Shown: positions 1 through 8,854, counted from the stretch's first letter. The stretch is DNA of 64,000 nt from Virgibacillus indicus (GCF_002266285.1 NZ_NPMS01000004.1:62001-126000); one strand, 5' to 3'. Notes: generated by a model not told the origin, from the letters alone. Numbers and translations: made by a program.

Positions 1-314
1 GCCAATACATCATTCACAGCCTGTTTTCCTTGAAGAGCCTCTAAATCCTGCAAAAGCTCAAGTGGCAGTTTTTCATACTGATTTGGAAAGGTGTCATGCC
101 CTTTCTTTGTCAGTTCATATACATAATAAGGCCTGCCCATGCTTTGCTTAATTGTTTTCCTTTTTACAAATCCCTGCTGCACTAGTTCATGGATATGTTT
201 CCTGACAGCTATTTCCGAGATAGTAAAATACTCCATAATTTCGGTAATCATCATTTCATGATCTTTTTTTAATATATTTAACAGCTTTTGTTTTGTTGGG
301 GTCCGTTTGTTCAT
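1..314 (-). CDS. Winged-helix transcriptional regulator, partial
   Basis: Only the first ~104 residues lie in the window; the gene runs off the left edge. The N-terminus (MNKRTPTKQKLLNILKK) leads into a winged helix of about 60 residues with the segment EIAVRKHIHELVQQGFVKR, which looks like a recognition helix and wing. GRPYYVYELTKKGHD then follows, typical of SufR-like regulators (COG2345) and related ArsR/MarR-type proteins. The start at 314 has a GGTGAT ribosome site. It lies 18 bp downstream of yutE on the same strand, so the two are probably co-transcribed. The fold is clear; the ligand and targets cannot be told. Confidence 0.7.
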   Translation of the reverse strand, partial: MNKRTPTKQKLLNILKKDHEMMITEIMEYFTISEIAVRKHIHELVQQGFVKRKTIKQSMGRPYYVYELTKKGHDTFPNQYEKLPLELLQDLEALQGKQAVNDVL

Positions 315-332
315 AACTATCACCTTTATCAT

Positions 333-770
333 TCATTCATTTGAAAATGCATTTGCAACTCCTAATTCATTATTCAAATAGTTACGGATATGTGAACTGA
401 ATTTTTCCATGACATTTTTCTCAGCCATTATCGTTTTATGCAGTTCATCATGATTAATTGAGGTATAATCATTTACAATTACTTTCCTGAGTTTGATGAT
501 TTCTTTATAGCTGCTTTCTTCCTCTGCAGGTAAAACTTTCTCATCAATTAATATATCGATAATGTCATCATAACTGCCAGGATCGCGCATAATAAAACCA
601 TCAATCATCATATTTCCGACATCCAGTACAGATTCGATGAATACTTGTGACATTCTTTCCAGTGCCAGCTTTTCCATAATGGACTCATAGCTGTTCTTTT
701 CCAATTCCTTTATTATTTCTTCCATATATATAAGAATTTGTTCAATTTTGCTGCGGTCTATAAAATACAT
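333..770 (-). CDS. yutE: YutE-like DUF86 / HepT-family protein
   Basis: 145 residues, all-helical, matching the DUF86 (HepT-like) family and B. subtilis YutE in length and in features such as MYFIDRSKIEQILIYMEE and the segment around VGNMMIDGFIMRDPGSYDDI. HepT toxins carry an R-x4-H-x-Y catalytic motif; here the matching place reads RKVIVNDY, so Asn replaces His. There is no MntA/HEPN antitoxin partner beside it. It is therefore probably a housekeeping YutE protein rather than an active toxin. Start 770 is preceded by GGAGGTATTTGAT. The neighbours yutD, yutC and lytH support the synteny. Confidence 0.75.
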   Translation of the reverse strand: MYFIDRSKIEQILIYMEEIIKELEKNSYESIMEKLALERMSQVFIESVLDVGNMMIDGFIMRDPGSYDDIIDILIDEKVLPAEEESSYKEIIKLRKVIVNDYTSINHDELHKTIMAEKNVMEKFSSHIRNYLNNELGVANAFSNE

Positions 771-887
771 ATCAAATACCTCCAGTTAGCCTTGTAACAC
801 TACTATCATACCATAATTTTCATGAATAACTGCAACAAACATGGTATAGTTAATGAAAATGTTGAAAATTTGCAAAGGAGGATAACC

Positions 888-1157
888 TTGAGTAAAAAGT
901 ACGAGTTTTTAAAAGATGAAACCAAAACAACAAAAGTACGGTATATTAGCTTTATGGGGGAATATCATCGTTATGATTTTGCTTTTATGGAGCATGAAGA
1001 GGATCCTGCGAAAATAATTGTATTGTTTTTACAGAAAAATCGGCTTGCTGTTATTGGAAAGCATAGCTTAAACGAGCCAGGCAATATCGAACACAATCTC
1101 CATGTTTCCGAAATAGAAGCAGGTGAAATACGCCGTTTCTTTAGAGAAATAATATAA
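888..1157 (+). CDS. Small cytosolic protein, DUF3055-like
   Basis: About 89 residues from a TTG at 888, chosen because AAAGGAGG (874-881) sits six bases upstream; an in-frame ATG at 822 has no ribosome site. The protein contains VRYISFMGEYHRYDFAF and ends with an acidic helix EIEAGEIRRFFREII. This resembles the small DUF3055 proteins of Bacillaceae, but the family call is from memory of the pattern. No catalytic residues or membrane segments are seen. It sits 14 bp before the amidase gene and is probably co-transcribed with it. Function unknown. Confidence 0.6.
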   Translation: MSKKYEFLKDETKTTKVRYISFMGEYHRYDFAFMEHEEDPAKIIVLFLQKNRLAVIGKHSLNEPGNIEHNLHVSEIEAGEIRRFFREII

Positions 1158-1171
1158 TCGGGGGCTGTTAA

Positions 1172-2611
1172 ATGAATACAGAGGTTTCTGCTGCAAAAAC
1201 AGATATAGTATCATTGGACGCAACATCCATTGCTTCTATTATAAAAAGTGGGAGTATAACAAGCGTTGAAGCAACTAAGATATATATTGAACAAATTAAT
1301 AAAGTCAATCCATCAATAAACGCACTTGTGGAAGACCGCTTTAATGAAGCAATTACTGAAGCTGAGGAAAGAGATGCTTTTTTTAAACAATCGGATAAAG
1401 TTGGCCCATTGCACGGTGTACCAATAAGTGTAAAAGAATCATTTCATGTAGAAAACATGAAAACTACCGGCGGGCTGGAGCATCGGCAGGATTTAATAGC
1501 TAGAACAGATGCAGAAGTAATAGCAAAGCTAAAAAAGGCAGGGGCTGTAATTTTAGGAAAAACCAACACACCTGCATTATGCTTTTGTCAGGAAACAGAC
1601 AATAAATTATATGGACGGACAAATAATCCCTGGGATATAACAAGAACTGCCGGAGGTTCAAGCGGTGGCGAAGGAGCATTACTTGCTTCAGGAGGAGCAG
1701 CAGTTGGCATCGGATCTGATATTGGGGGTTCAATTCGTATACCCTCCCATTTTAATGGGGTAGTTGGGTTTAAGCCAGGTATGCATCAGGTATCTGCTGA
1801 AGGTCATTTCCCCCCAATTATGATTCCACTGCAGGAAAGAATGCTCACGATGGGTCCGATGGGAAAATCAGTCCGCGATATGAGCCTTATATATGATATT
1901 ATTGCAAACAATCGTCCATCCTGGCGCTCTTTACAAGATTTTAAAATTGAAATTTTACCCGGAAATAATAATTATCCGTTAGAAGATGATACAAAAGTAA
2001 TCCTGACCAATATTGAAAAATTTATTTCACAGTCCTATTACACGAAACGTTCTGTGCCACCTTTTTTTGAGGAAAGTGCACTGCTCTGGCAGGAGATCAT
2101 GTCTATGTATGGCAGCAAATTAATTGAGGAAGAAGCATTTAACAATGATCGATCCAATGTATTTTCAGCCTTTTTCAAAGAAAAACTGACACAAAGGACG
2201 AAGGTTCATCCATATTTATCCTGGGCTATTATTGGTTCAAAACTATTTAAACCATCAAAAGGAAGAATCCGGGAGATTGAAGCACTTATTGAAGAAGGAG
2301 ACAAAAAAGTAGAGGAATATTTAACAAATCGCATATTGATTTTTCCGGTTTATCATTCTACCGCTCTCCATCATGGAAAGGTATTCAAGGAGCTGTTTTC
2401 AGTCCGCAAGACATTTTTGGATTATATGCCATATGTTGCCTATGCAAATGTCTGGGGGCTTCCTTCATTAACAATCCCAGTCGGAGCAGATGAAAAAGGT
2501 TTGCCGATAGGTATTCAGCTGATCAGCTGCAATGGAAACGAAAACGCCATATTCCAACTGGGGAAATTAGTAGAAAAGAAATTCAGAGGATATATACGTG
2601 CAGCAATATAA
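1172..2611 (+). CDS. Amidase-signature-family amidohydrolase
   Basis: 479 residues. The catalytic Lys lies in GVPISVKESF (K88), the cis-Ser in GGSSGGEGAL (S163/S164) and the nucleophile in DIGGSIRIPS (S187): the Ser-cisSer-Lys triad of the amidase signature family. The C-terminal half (PSLTIPVGADEKGLPIGIQL) is also typical. Such enzymes hydrolyse amides or act as GatA. The absence of gatB/gatC next to it and the FAAH-like GGSSGGEGAL motif favour a stand-alone amidase; the substrate is unknown. There is no signal peptide, so it should be cytosolic. The ribosome site is a short G run at 1160-1164, just after the preceding small gene. Confidence 0.85.
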   Translation: MNTEVSAAKTDIVSLDATSIASIIKSGSITSVEATKIYIEQINKVNPSINALVEDRFNEAITEAEERDAFFKQSDKVGPLHGVPISVKESFHVENMKTTGGLEHRQDLIARTDAEVIAKLKKAGAVILGKTNTPALCFCQETDNKLYGRTNNPWDITRTAGGSSGGEGALLASGGAAVGIGSDIGGSIRIPSHFNGVVGFKPGMHQVSAEGHFPPIMIPLQERMLTMGPMGKSVRDMSLIYDIIANNRPSWRSLQDFKIEILPGNNNYPLEDDTKVILTNIEKFISQSYYTKRSVPPFFEESALLWQEIMSMYGSKLIEEEAFNNDRSNVFSAFFKEKLTQRTKVHPYLSWAIIGSKLFKPSKGRIREIEALIEEGDKKVEEYLTNRILIFPVYHSTALHHGKVFKELFSVRKTFLDYMPYVAYANVWGLPSLTIPVGADEKGLPIGIQLISCNGNENAIFQLGKLVEKKFRGYIRAAI

Positions 2612-2686
2612 TGTTAAATCCAGCAATTGGCATCATAGTTCCTTTCATTTAAACAAATGCTACAGATAAGAAAGGATGAACCAATT

Positions 2687-2968
2687 ATGGCTAAAAATAA
2701 TAAAAAGACTTATGGTGATTTTTCAAATGTCCGAAATCAGAAGAATGAATTAATACCTGAGGAATTTCCGGAAGGAGCATTTGGCTCTTCCATTAATAAA
2801 GAGGAGCCGGTTTACGGAAAGTCAACACCGTGGGAAAAAGGACAGAGACGGCAAAGTGCTTTTGTCTACCCTTATAAGGAATTGCATGAAGACTTGCCAC
2901 GGCAAACACCAGGAGCTCATCCACTGCACGACGAAGAGGGAGATGTCCATCCGCTTGAGGAGCAGTAG
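2687..2968 (+). CDS. Small conserved Bacillaceae protein (DUF3905-like)
   Basis: 93 residues from ATG 2687, which has AAAGGA ten bases upstream; the longer frame from 2657 lacks a site. It is hydrophilic and low in complexity, with motifs EEFPEGAFGSSINKEEP, KSTPWEKGQR and LHEDLPRQTPGAHPLHD. These resemble the short DUF3905 proteins of sporulating Bacillaceae, whose role is unknown. It has no membrane segment or cysteine. The stop codon lies inside the terminator hairpin shared with the convergent yutD gene. Confidence 0.6.
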   Translation: MAKNNKKTYGDFSNVRNQKNELIPEEFPEGAFGSSINKEEPVYGKSTPWEKGQRRQSAFVYPYKELHEDLPRQTPGAHPLHDEEGDVHPLEEQ

Positions 2969-2989
2969 TTCATTGATGAACTGCTGCTC
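2960..2989. terminator. Terminator between convergent genes
   Basis: A 13-bp stem (GAGCAGTAGTTCA with TGAACTGCTGCTC, one G-T pair) and TTGA loop, followed on + by ACTTTATTTT. It contains the stop codon of the 2687 gene and ends three bases from the yutD stop. It probably serves the + gene mainly and may also stop yutD transcripts. Confidence 0.75.
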
Positions 2990-2992
2990 ACT

Positions 2993-3268
2993 TTATTTTG
3001 GAAGCTTTTTCAATACAAAATAAGCACAGCCAAAATTACAATATTCATACAGATAATCATCTACTGCACTGACTTTTGTATCAATCGCTGCCTTTGAATG
3101 CCTGTCATGATAAAATCCCTTTAACCGAAGCTGTTCATAGCCCCAGTCACCTACTATATAATCATATTTTGACAGGATTTCCGAAAAACGCTCCTTAAGT
3201 GCTTCATCATCAAATCCGTCTCTATAATTTTCAATCAGTTCATATTGCTTACCCTGTAATTCAATCAA
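2993..3268 (-). CDS. yutD: YutD family protein (DUF1027)
   Basis: 91 residues with the family hallmarks ELIENYRDGFDDEALKERF, YDYIVGDWGYEQLRLKGFY and the C-terminal CNFGCAYFVLKK. B. subtilis YutD lies in the same yutC-yutD-yutE order, and the genes seen here keep that grouping. The function is not established; the conserved CxxxC and WGY residues suggest a structural or binding role. It is convergent with the 2687 gene and divergent from yutC. It is a small soluble protein without a signal peptide. Confidence 0.85.
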   Translation of the reverse strand: MIELQGKQYELIENYRDGFDDEALKERFSEILSKYDYIVGDWGYEQLRLKGFYHDRHSKAAIDTKVSAVDDYLYEYCNFGCAYFVLKKLPK

Positions 3269-3397
3269 AGCTATTCCCCCTACTTGAACTGACTATAGTT
3301 TATCATATTCCTCCATATCAAAACCACAATAATCTGTGTATGATATCCACTGTATAAAGCAAACTATAAAAGAGAAGCTCTAAGAAGGAGGGAAATC

Positions 3398-3967
3398 ATG
3401 AAACCTAAGCTTTTTATTCCAGGAATTGTCCTGGCAGTCACTGTTATTTCCGGCTGTGCGGCAAATGACAATGCAATGGATGAGCGAAATGAGAACATCA
3501 GCGAACTTGACCCTGCCCGAGAACTGCAGGCTCCTGCAGATGACGAATTGAACAATAGACTGGGCTATGTACGATATACAAAGGATCAGCTTAATAATGA
3601 TGCAGAAAGAAACCATGCGGTGACAATGGATCGCACACAGATGGCTAATATGATAACAAGAATTATATTGCGTAATGATGGGTTCAATGAGGTTGCAACA
3701 CTTGTTACAGATGAAGAGGTTTTAATTGCTTATGATAAAAACGAAGATATAGATGAAGATATAGCTGCAGACATTGCAAAGAAAACCGCTGTATCGGTAA
3801 TGCCAGAGTTTTTTGATGTGTATGTCTCTGACAATGATACATTGATCAGGGATATCCATAGCCTGCATAATTCCACAACAACCAATAAAAATTATGACAA
3901 TACGATTGACAGTATTATTGATGAAATGAAGAATTCCTCTCAAGGCAAGGATTCTGAAGAGGGTTAA
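3398..3967 (+). CDS. yutC: YhcN/YlaJ-family sporulation lipoprotein (YutC-like)
   Basis: 189 residues. A lipoprotein signal peptide ends in VISGC, with Cys20 predicted to be lipidated. The body contains NHAVTMDRTQMANMITRII, VLIAYDKNED and AVSVMPEFFDVYVSDND, the pattern of the YhcN/YlaJ family of spore-associated lipoproteins, which includes B. subtilis YutC. An acidic tail follows. The ribosome site GGAGGG lies seven bases before ATG 3398. Its position beside yutD and lytH supports the YutC assignment. Expected on the outer face of the forespore or spore inner membrane. Confidence 0.8.
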   Translation: MKPKLFIPGIVLAVTVISGCAANDNAMDERNENISELDPARELQAPADDELNNRLGYVRYTKDQLNNDAERNHAVTMDRTQMANMITRIILRNDGFNEVATLVTDEEVLIAYDKNEDIDEDIAADIAKKTAVSVMPEFFDVYVSDNDTLIRDIHSLHNSTTTNKNYDNTIDSIIDEMKNSSQGKDSEEG

Positions 3968-4071
3968 AACAGGCTTTCTATAGACCGCGACATAACTGCT
4001 CTGTTGATTTCAACTTCGGACGGATGTTTCGCTGGTTGAACGGATTATCGGGATTTGGGGTACTTCTCTGA

Positions 4072-4161
4072 GCCCAAATAGCCAGAAATAAGTAGCCACC
4101 GGTCACATAGAGCGCCTCTCTATGCCCAAACAACCAAAAACAAGTAGCCAACGGTCACATA
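4072..4161. repeat. Tandem imperfect 38-bp repeat
   Basis: Two copies, 4072-4109 and 4124-4161, share GCCCAAA, then AAGTAGCCA, then CGGTCACATA, with a 52-bp period. They fill most of the 342-bp gap between yutC and lytH, which has no gene-like frame. Other parts of the gap (GATTATCGGG, AATTATCGTCGCTGA) resemble the ATCGGCG words of the repeats at 14.9 and 19.7 kb. Confidence 0.7.
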
Positions 4162-4309
4162 AAGGATATTTCGGTGGATGGCTGATAAGACGATAGAAGT
4201 GTGGTTATATGTCCTGAGCGGCCGATAGAATTATCGTCGCTGATTTTTCTTCGCAATTTTCGTCAACTGTAAGGATAAAATTTTGTTATAAAAGATTATA
4301 TATCAGGAG

Positions 4310-5284
4310 GTGAAACTCATTTTTTCCAAACTGATTTATGCTTCATTTCTGCTATTGCTTGTTAATTTCATCGGTATGGGGATTTCTCATGCAGAAGAAG
4401 CCGAAGAAGATATTCATAAAGAACGGATGGCTCTTTTTAAGAAAACGGAGGCACTTACTCAAATTCCATGGTATTATTTTGCGGCTATCGAAAATTATGA
4501 ACGTAATATGAAAAAAGAAGATGATGGTGAATTAATATCAATTGCTGTGCCACCTGAACTCTGGTTTGGACTTGGGAACAGTTCCATGATCAAAGATGAA
4601 AAAATCATTGAATTTTTTAGTGGCAAAGGCAAGGATGGAAATGGCGACAGCAAAGCAGATCCTGAAAATCCTGAAGACATTCTATATACGATGGGAAATA
4701 TCATCTTAGAATATGGCCAGACAAAGGATGATATTAAAATTGCTCTTTGGAATTATTACAAAAGAGATCTTACTGTTCAAACCATCATCAATACGTCAAA
4801 GGTTTTTAAAAAGTTCCAGGAGATTAATTTAACAGATCGGGACTTTCCAGTTTCCGTAAATTATAACTACAGCTATAACAATACATGGGGAGACAGAAGA
4901 GGATTTGGAGGGTTAAGGATACATGAAGGTACAGATATCTTTGCAGGATATGGGACACCAATAAAATCCACTACCTATGGTGTTATTGAAATGATGGGAT
5001 GGAATTTGTATGGCGGATGGCGGATTGGAATAAGAGATATTTTTAATATTTACCATTATTATGCACATATGAGCGGCTATGATGATGATATTAAGCTTGG
5101 ACAGGTGGTAAAACCAGGTGATGTTCTTGGCAGTGTAGGCTCCACGGGCTATGGCCCGCCTGGCACCTCAGGTAAATTCCCGCCACATCTGCATTATGGA
5201 ATGTATAAAGACAACGGCTATAGTGAGTGGTCTTTTGATCCCTATCCATATTTAAAAAAATGGGAAAGAATGGCCAAAGATTAA
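4310..5284 (+). CDS. lytH: L-Ala-D-Glu endopeptidase LytH (M23 family)
   Basis: About 324 residues and strongly like B. subtilis LytH (YunA), the sporulation enzyme that trims peptide side chains from muramic acid in the spore cortex. A signal peptide/anchor comes first, then HKERMALFKKTEALTQIPWY, and a C-terminal M23 zinc peptidase with RIHEGTDIFAGYG, YYAHMSGY and the metal-binding HLHYGMYKDNGY. The start is odd: GTG 4310 overlaps the ribosome site AGGAGGTG (4305-4312), while an in-frame ATT at 4319 has ideal 6-base spacing. N-terminal alignment fits GTG; ribosome spacing fits ATT. It is exported to the intermembrane space or wall. Confidence 0.93.
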   Translation: MKLIFSKLIYASFLLLLVNFIGMGISHAEEAEEDIHKERMALFKKTEALTQIPWYYFAAIENYERNMKKEDDGELISIAVPPELWFGLGNSSMIKDEKIIEFFSGKGKDGNGDSKADPENPEDILYTMGNIILEYGQTKDDIKIALWNYYKRDLTVQTIINTSKVFKKFQEINLTDRDFPVSVNYNYSYNNTWGDRRGFGGLRIHEGTDIFAGYGTPIKSTTYGVIEMMGWNLYGGWRIGIRDIFNIYHYYAHMSGYDDDIKLGQVVKPGDVLGSVGSTGYGPPGTSGKFPPHLHYGMYKDNGYSEWSFDPYPYLKKWERMAKD

Positions 5285-5323
5285 AATAAGAGCCTCTGCC
5301 AAAAAAGGGTAAAGGCTCTTATT
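5285..5323. terminator. Bidirectional terminator, lytH / metS
   Basis: Perfect 11-bp stem AATAAGAGCCT with AGGCTCTTATT, lying between the convergent lytH and metS genes. A or T bases on both flanks suit termination in both directions. Confidence 0.8.
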
Positions 5324-5330
5324 ACATATA

Positions 5331-5429
5331 TTATTTAGCTTTTTTCACAGCATGAGAAATACTTGCTGCCAAACCGCCCCATATAATTACCATACCAAGG
5401 ATCATAACAAAGATTGCTCCACCACTCAT
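5331..5429 (-). CDS. metS: MetS small subunit of MetPS-type NSS transporter
   Basis: 32 residues beginning MSGGAIFVMILGMVIIWGG, then a short basic tail. It is a single membrane helix, as in the small subunit of methionine/alanine NSS transporters. The start ATG directly follows the stop of the large-subunit gene (TAA-ATG), with GGGGAGGC of the preceding gene as ribosome site, so the two are translationally coupled. In MetPS of Corynebacterium the small subunit is required for transport; the same is inferred here. Confidence 0.85.
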   Translation of the reverse strand: MSGGAIFVMILGMVIIWGGLAASISHAVKKAK

Positions 5430-6977
5430 TTATTTTGCCTCCCCAGTTTTATTCGTTTCTTCTTCCACTCCAGTAGAAGATTTCCACTTAGTTATTGACA
5501 TTAGTATTCCAATTAGTAATGCCGCTGCTGCAACTGACCAGCCGCCAAACATGATAAATGCATCTGGGTAACCTTCATAGTTACCAGTTGTATTTCCTTC
5601 TCCGGTAAATTCCTTTAACAAATTCTGTTTAAATAATCCGAACATCATATATCCCATTACGATTGGAGTAATAATACTTAAGCTTATTGTCCACCATGAA
5701 CCAAGGCGAATATCTGAAATTTCATTAGCGTGTTCCTGGATATTTTTAACCCTTCTCAGAACCCAGGCAATTAATACGACTTCAACCAACCCTAACATAG
5801 CTACACCAAACTGGTTAATGAAATAGTCTGCCGCATCCAGGAAGTATAAACCACCTTGTGTTGCGAACAGCAGTGAAATGACAGCAGCTAATCCGCCACC
5901 AAACAGTACTGCCTTTGCTCTGGAAATTTTAAATTTATCTACTAATCCCGCAACATAGGTTTCGGTAATGGACATCAAGGATGTTAAACCAGCAAGAACC
6001 AATGATGCAAAGAACAGGAATCCAAACAATTCATTTAATGCCGGGAACTCGTTTATGATTGCAGGGAAAACAACAAATGCCAATCCTACTCCGCCTGCAA
6101 CAACCTCATCAACACTTACTCCCTGACCTACAGCCATAAATCCAAGAACGGCAAATACTCCAATACCTGCCAGTAACTCAAATGACGAGTTACCAAATCC
6201 TACAATAAATGCGTTATTTGTAATATCCGATTTTTTCGGCAAATAGCTGGAATAGGTAATCATGATTGCGAATGCAATGGATAAGCTAAAGAATATTTGT
6301 CCATATGCAGCAATCCATACATCAGGATCTGCAATTCTCGAGAAGTCTGGTGCAAAAAATGCATCAAGGCCTTCCATCGCACCAGGTAAAGTTACTGCCC
6401 GAATTACAATAATAAGAAAAATAATTACTAATGCCGGTATAAAAATTCTATTGGCAATTTCAATACCTTTTTTAACACCTCTGAATAAAATACCCAATAC
6501 TACGATCCAAACAATGATTAAAGGAATTAGTACACCCGGTACAAAACTGCCTGTCTGTCCAGGATCAACGGACAGATTCAAATAATCACTGAACAAAAAT
6601 CCTTCTGTGTCTGAGCCCCAACCCAGATTAAATGAAAAGATAGAATAGGATATCGCCCAAGCAATAATAACAGAATAATAGGTAGAAATTACAAATGCGA
6701 CAAGAACGCCCCACCAGCCAACCCATTCTGTTTTTTTATTCAATCGTCTGAACGTCAATGGGGCTGAACCACGAAATTTATGTCCCATTGAAAACTCCAT
6801 AATTAATATGGGAATACCTGCTGTCAGCAATGCGAATAAATATGGAATAAAGAATGCTCCCCCGCCATTTTCATACGCTACAGCCGGAAAGCGCCAGATA
6901 TTACCAAGTCCAACTGCTGAACCAACTGCCGCTAAAATAAAACCTGCCCTTGTTCCCCACTGAGAACGTGTTTCCAT
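5430..6977 (-). CDS. metP: Sodium-dependent amino-acid transporter, NSS family (MetP-like)
   Basis: 515 residues with about 12 membrane helices. The first carries the NSS signature GSAVGLGNIWRFP and the segment ENGGGAFFIPY, which line the Na+ and substrate sites in LeuT-fold proteins. The sequence ends with a charged cytosolic tail. The adjoining metS gene marks it as the large subunit of a MetPS-type methionine/alanine importer; true substrate specificity is not visible. The start 6977 has GGGGAGG upstream. Use of Na+ fits a salt-tolerant host. Located in the cytoplasmic membrane. Confidence 0.88.
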   Translation of the reverse strand: METRSQWGTRAGFILAAVGSAVGLGNIWRFPAVAYENGGGAFFIPYLFALLTAGIPILIMEFSMGHKFRGSAPLTFRRLNKKTEWVGWWGVLVAFVISTYYSVIIAWAISYSIFSFNLGWGSDTEGFLFSDYLNLSVDPGQTGSFVPGVLIPLIIVWIVVLGILFRGVKKGIEIANRIFIPALVIIFLIIVIRAVTLPGAMEGLDAFFAPDFSRIADPDVWIAAYGQIFFSLSIAFAIMITYSSYLPKKSDITNNAFIVGFGNSSFELLAGIGVFAVLGFMAVGQGVSVDEVVAGGVGLAFVVFPAIINEFPALNELFGFLFFASLVLAGLTSLMSITETYVAGLVDKFKISRAKAVLFGGGLAAVISLLFATQGGLYFLDAADYFINQFGVAMLGLVEVVLIAWVLRRVKNIQEHANEISDIRLGSWWTISLSIITPIVMGYMMFGLFKQNLLKEFTGEGNTTGNYEGYPDAFIMFGGWSVAAAALLIGILMSITKWKSSTGVEEETNKTGEAK

Positions 6978-7157
6978 ATAAAGACCTCCCCTTTTCTTAT
7001 CCCCTTTTAAATATCAGTATATGACAGATTGCATTAGGGAATGTTTATAATGTTTAATTTTTTCTGATATTTATGCTTGTATTATAACGGTACTTTCTAA
7101 CTATGTCAAAGATTTTCACTATTCTATATTGTTGGCGCTTTCAGTATTTAACAATCC

Positions 7158-7196
7158 AAAAAATACTTTTCCATCCTGAAGACGGAAAAGTATTTT
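7158..7196 (-). terminator. Terminator after the LysW-type transporter
   Basis: On the minus strand, a 13-bp perfect stem AAAATACTTTTCC with GGAAAAGTATTTT and an 11-base loop is followed by further T residues, right after the stop codon at 7202. Confidence 0.85.
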
Positions 7197-7201
7197 CATG
7201 G

Positions 7202-8761
7202 TTATGCCTGCTTTATTTTGTTTTTTGAAAAAGCATTAATTACCAACCCAACTGCAGTAACAATCGCAAGTGTTATAACCAGCGGTAATAGTACCTGATC
7301 TGTGAAACCAATGATCAGATAGCCCACACATGCTGCACCAGCAGCTAAAAATGCATAAGGGAGCTGTGTCAACACATGGTCAATATGATTTGATCCTGCA
7401 CCTGTTGATGATAGAATCGTTGTATCTGAAATAGGTGTACAATGATCACCAAATACGGAACCTGCCAAAACTGCTGCCAGTGACGGAAGAAGCATATCGA
7501 TATCTGTAATTACAGTTACTTCTGCTGCAATTGGCAGCATGATACCGAATGTCCCCCAGGATGTACCTGTTGCTAAGGCCATTATTCCGGCTATCAGGAA
7601 AAATAGAAATGGCAGCATCGAGGAACTAATGGAAGCTCCACTTACAATCTGTGCCAAATATTCACCTGTTTCTAATGTACCGATTACTGAACCAATCATC
7701 CATGCCAGCAATAGGATATAAATTGCAGGAAGCATTGTTTTAATTCCTTCTGCAAACAACTTCGGTGTATTTGCTCTCGGTTCGTTCTGTTGAAAATGAA
7801 ATACAAGTGACGTCAGTACCGCAATCACTCCACCGGTGAATAAAGACAGATTTACATTTGTATTGGCAAATGTGGATAATAATGTAGCATCTTCTTCACT
7901 TGCGTTCATTCCAGTAATAATCATCGAAACAACCGTTGCAACAATTAGAACCCCGATTGGCACTAACAAATGGAAGACCCTGCCACTTTTATGCGGTTCA
8001 AATGTATCACCAAGATCACCGGGAACATAATCCTGTTCAGGATTCAGCAATTCTCCTGTTTCAACCGCACGTTTTTCATGTGTTCGCATTGCGCCAATAT
8101 CCAGCTTAAAATAAGCAACAAGAAAAACGAGCAAAACTGCAGATAGTGCATATAAGTTCAATGGAATCATCTTAATAAATGCCTCCAGTGGCTGAATATC
8201 TGTTATACCATTAACAGCAAATAAACCGCCTAAAATCCCAATAATATAAGCACCCCAGCTTGATATCGGTGATATAACAGTAACCGGTGCTGATGTAGAA
8301 TCAATAAAATAGGCAAGCTTCGCCCGGGAAATTTTATGTCTATCAGTTAAGGGTCTTGCAATTTGCCCGACCGCCAGACTGTTGAAATAATCATCAATAA
8401 AAATAATTAATCCTAAAACTGCTGTCATGATTTGCGCGCCTGTTCTTGTTTTTACGCGCTTCATCATCCATTCGCCAAAAGCCCGGCTTCCACCAGATGC
8501 CTGCAGAAATGCTGTCATGACGCCTAATAATAACAGAAAGCTAAGTAAAAGCAGATTTCCTGTATTCAGTGCACCTTCGGAAACAAAAATTTCATAAAAA
8601 ATAGTCCATATTTCTTTAACAGTCTCAAGTATGTTAAAATCGTGGATCATTAAAGCACCAACGATAATACCTGCTCCAAGTGATAATAAAACTTTTCTTG
8701 TAAGTAATACAAGAGCCAGCATAAGCAGTGCTGGGATGATTGAATAAATTGTGCCTTCCAT
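7202..8761 (-). CDS. lysW: NhaC-family transporter, probable lysine transporter LysW
   Basis: 519 residues, 11-13 membrane helices, NhaC/antiporter superfamily, with motifs IIFIDDYFNSLAVGQIARP, STSAPVTVISPISSWGAYI, ALATGTSWGTFGIMLPIAAE and SVFGDHCTPISDTTILSSTG. The family as a whole is usually called Na+/H+ antiporter. However, the gene sits directly behind a lysine riboswitch, and NhaC-superfamily proteins under L-box control were proposed as lysine transporters (LysW). The regulation therefore argues for lysine exchange with H+ or Na+ rather than plain Na+ extrusion. Ribosome site GGGGG lies before ATG 8761. The gene appears to be monocistronic. Confidence 0.8.
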   Translation of the reverse strand: MEGTIYSIIPALLMLALVLLTRKVLLSLGAGIIVGALMIHDFNILETVKEIWTIFYEIFVSEGALNTGNLLLLSFLLLLGVMTAFLQASGGSRAFGEWMMKRVKTRTGAQIMTAVLGLIIFIDDYFNSLAVGQIARPLTDRHKISRAKLAYFIDSTSAPVTVISPISSWGAYIIGILGGLFAVNGITDIQPLEAFIKMIPLNLYALSAVLLVFLVAYFKLDIGAMRTHEKRAVETGELLNPEQDYVPGDLGDTFEPHKSGRVFHLLVPIGVLIVATVVSMIITGMNASEEDATLLSTFANTNVNLSLFTGGVIAVLTSLVFHFQQNEPRANTPKLFAEGIKTMLPAIYILLLAWMIGSVIGTLETGEYLAQIVSGASISSSMLPFLFFLIAGIMALATGTSWGTFGIMLPIAAEVTVITDIDMLLPSLAAVLAGSVFGDHCTPISDTTILSSTGAGSNHIDHVLTQLPYAFLAAGAACVGYLIIGFTDQVLLPLVITLAIVTAVGLVINAFSKNKIKQA

Positions 8762-8854
8762 CGACGTTTACCCCCGTTATGTGATTGTAAGAAAGAACAT
8801 GAAGATAATTTTTGATGAAATGCAGTGTATGGGATACGCAATTATTTTGTCTTG

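Noticed and set aside
7202-8761. Plain Na+/H+ antiporter role for the NhaC-family protein
   Set aside because: The lysine riboswitch in its leader makes a lysine transporter the better call, although the family is named for Na+/H+ exchange.
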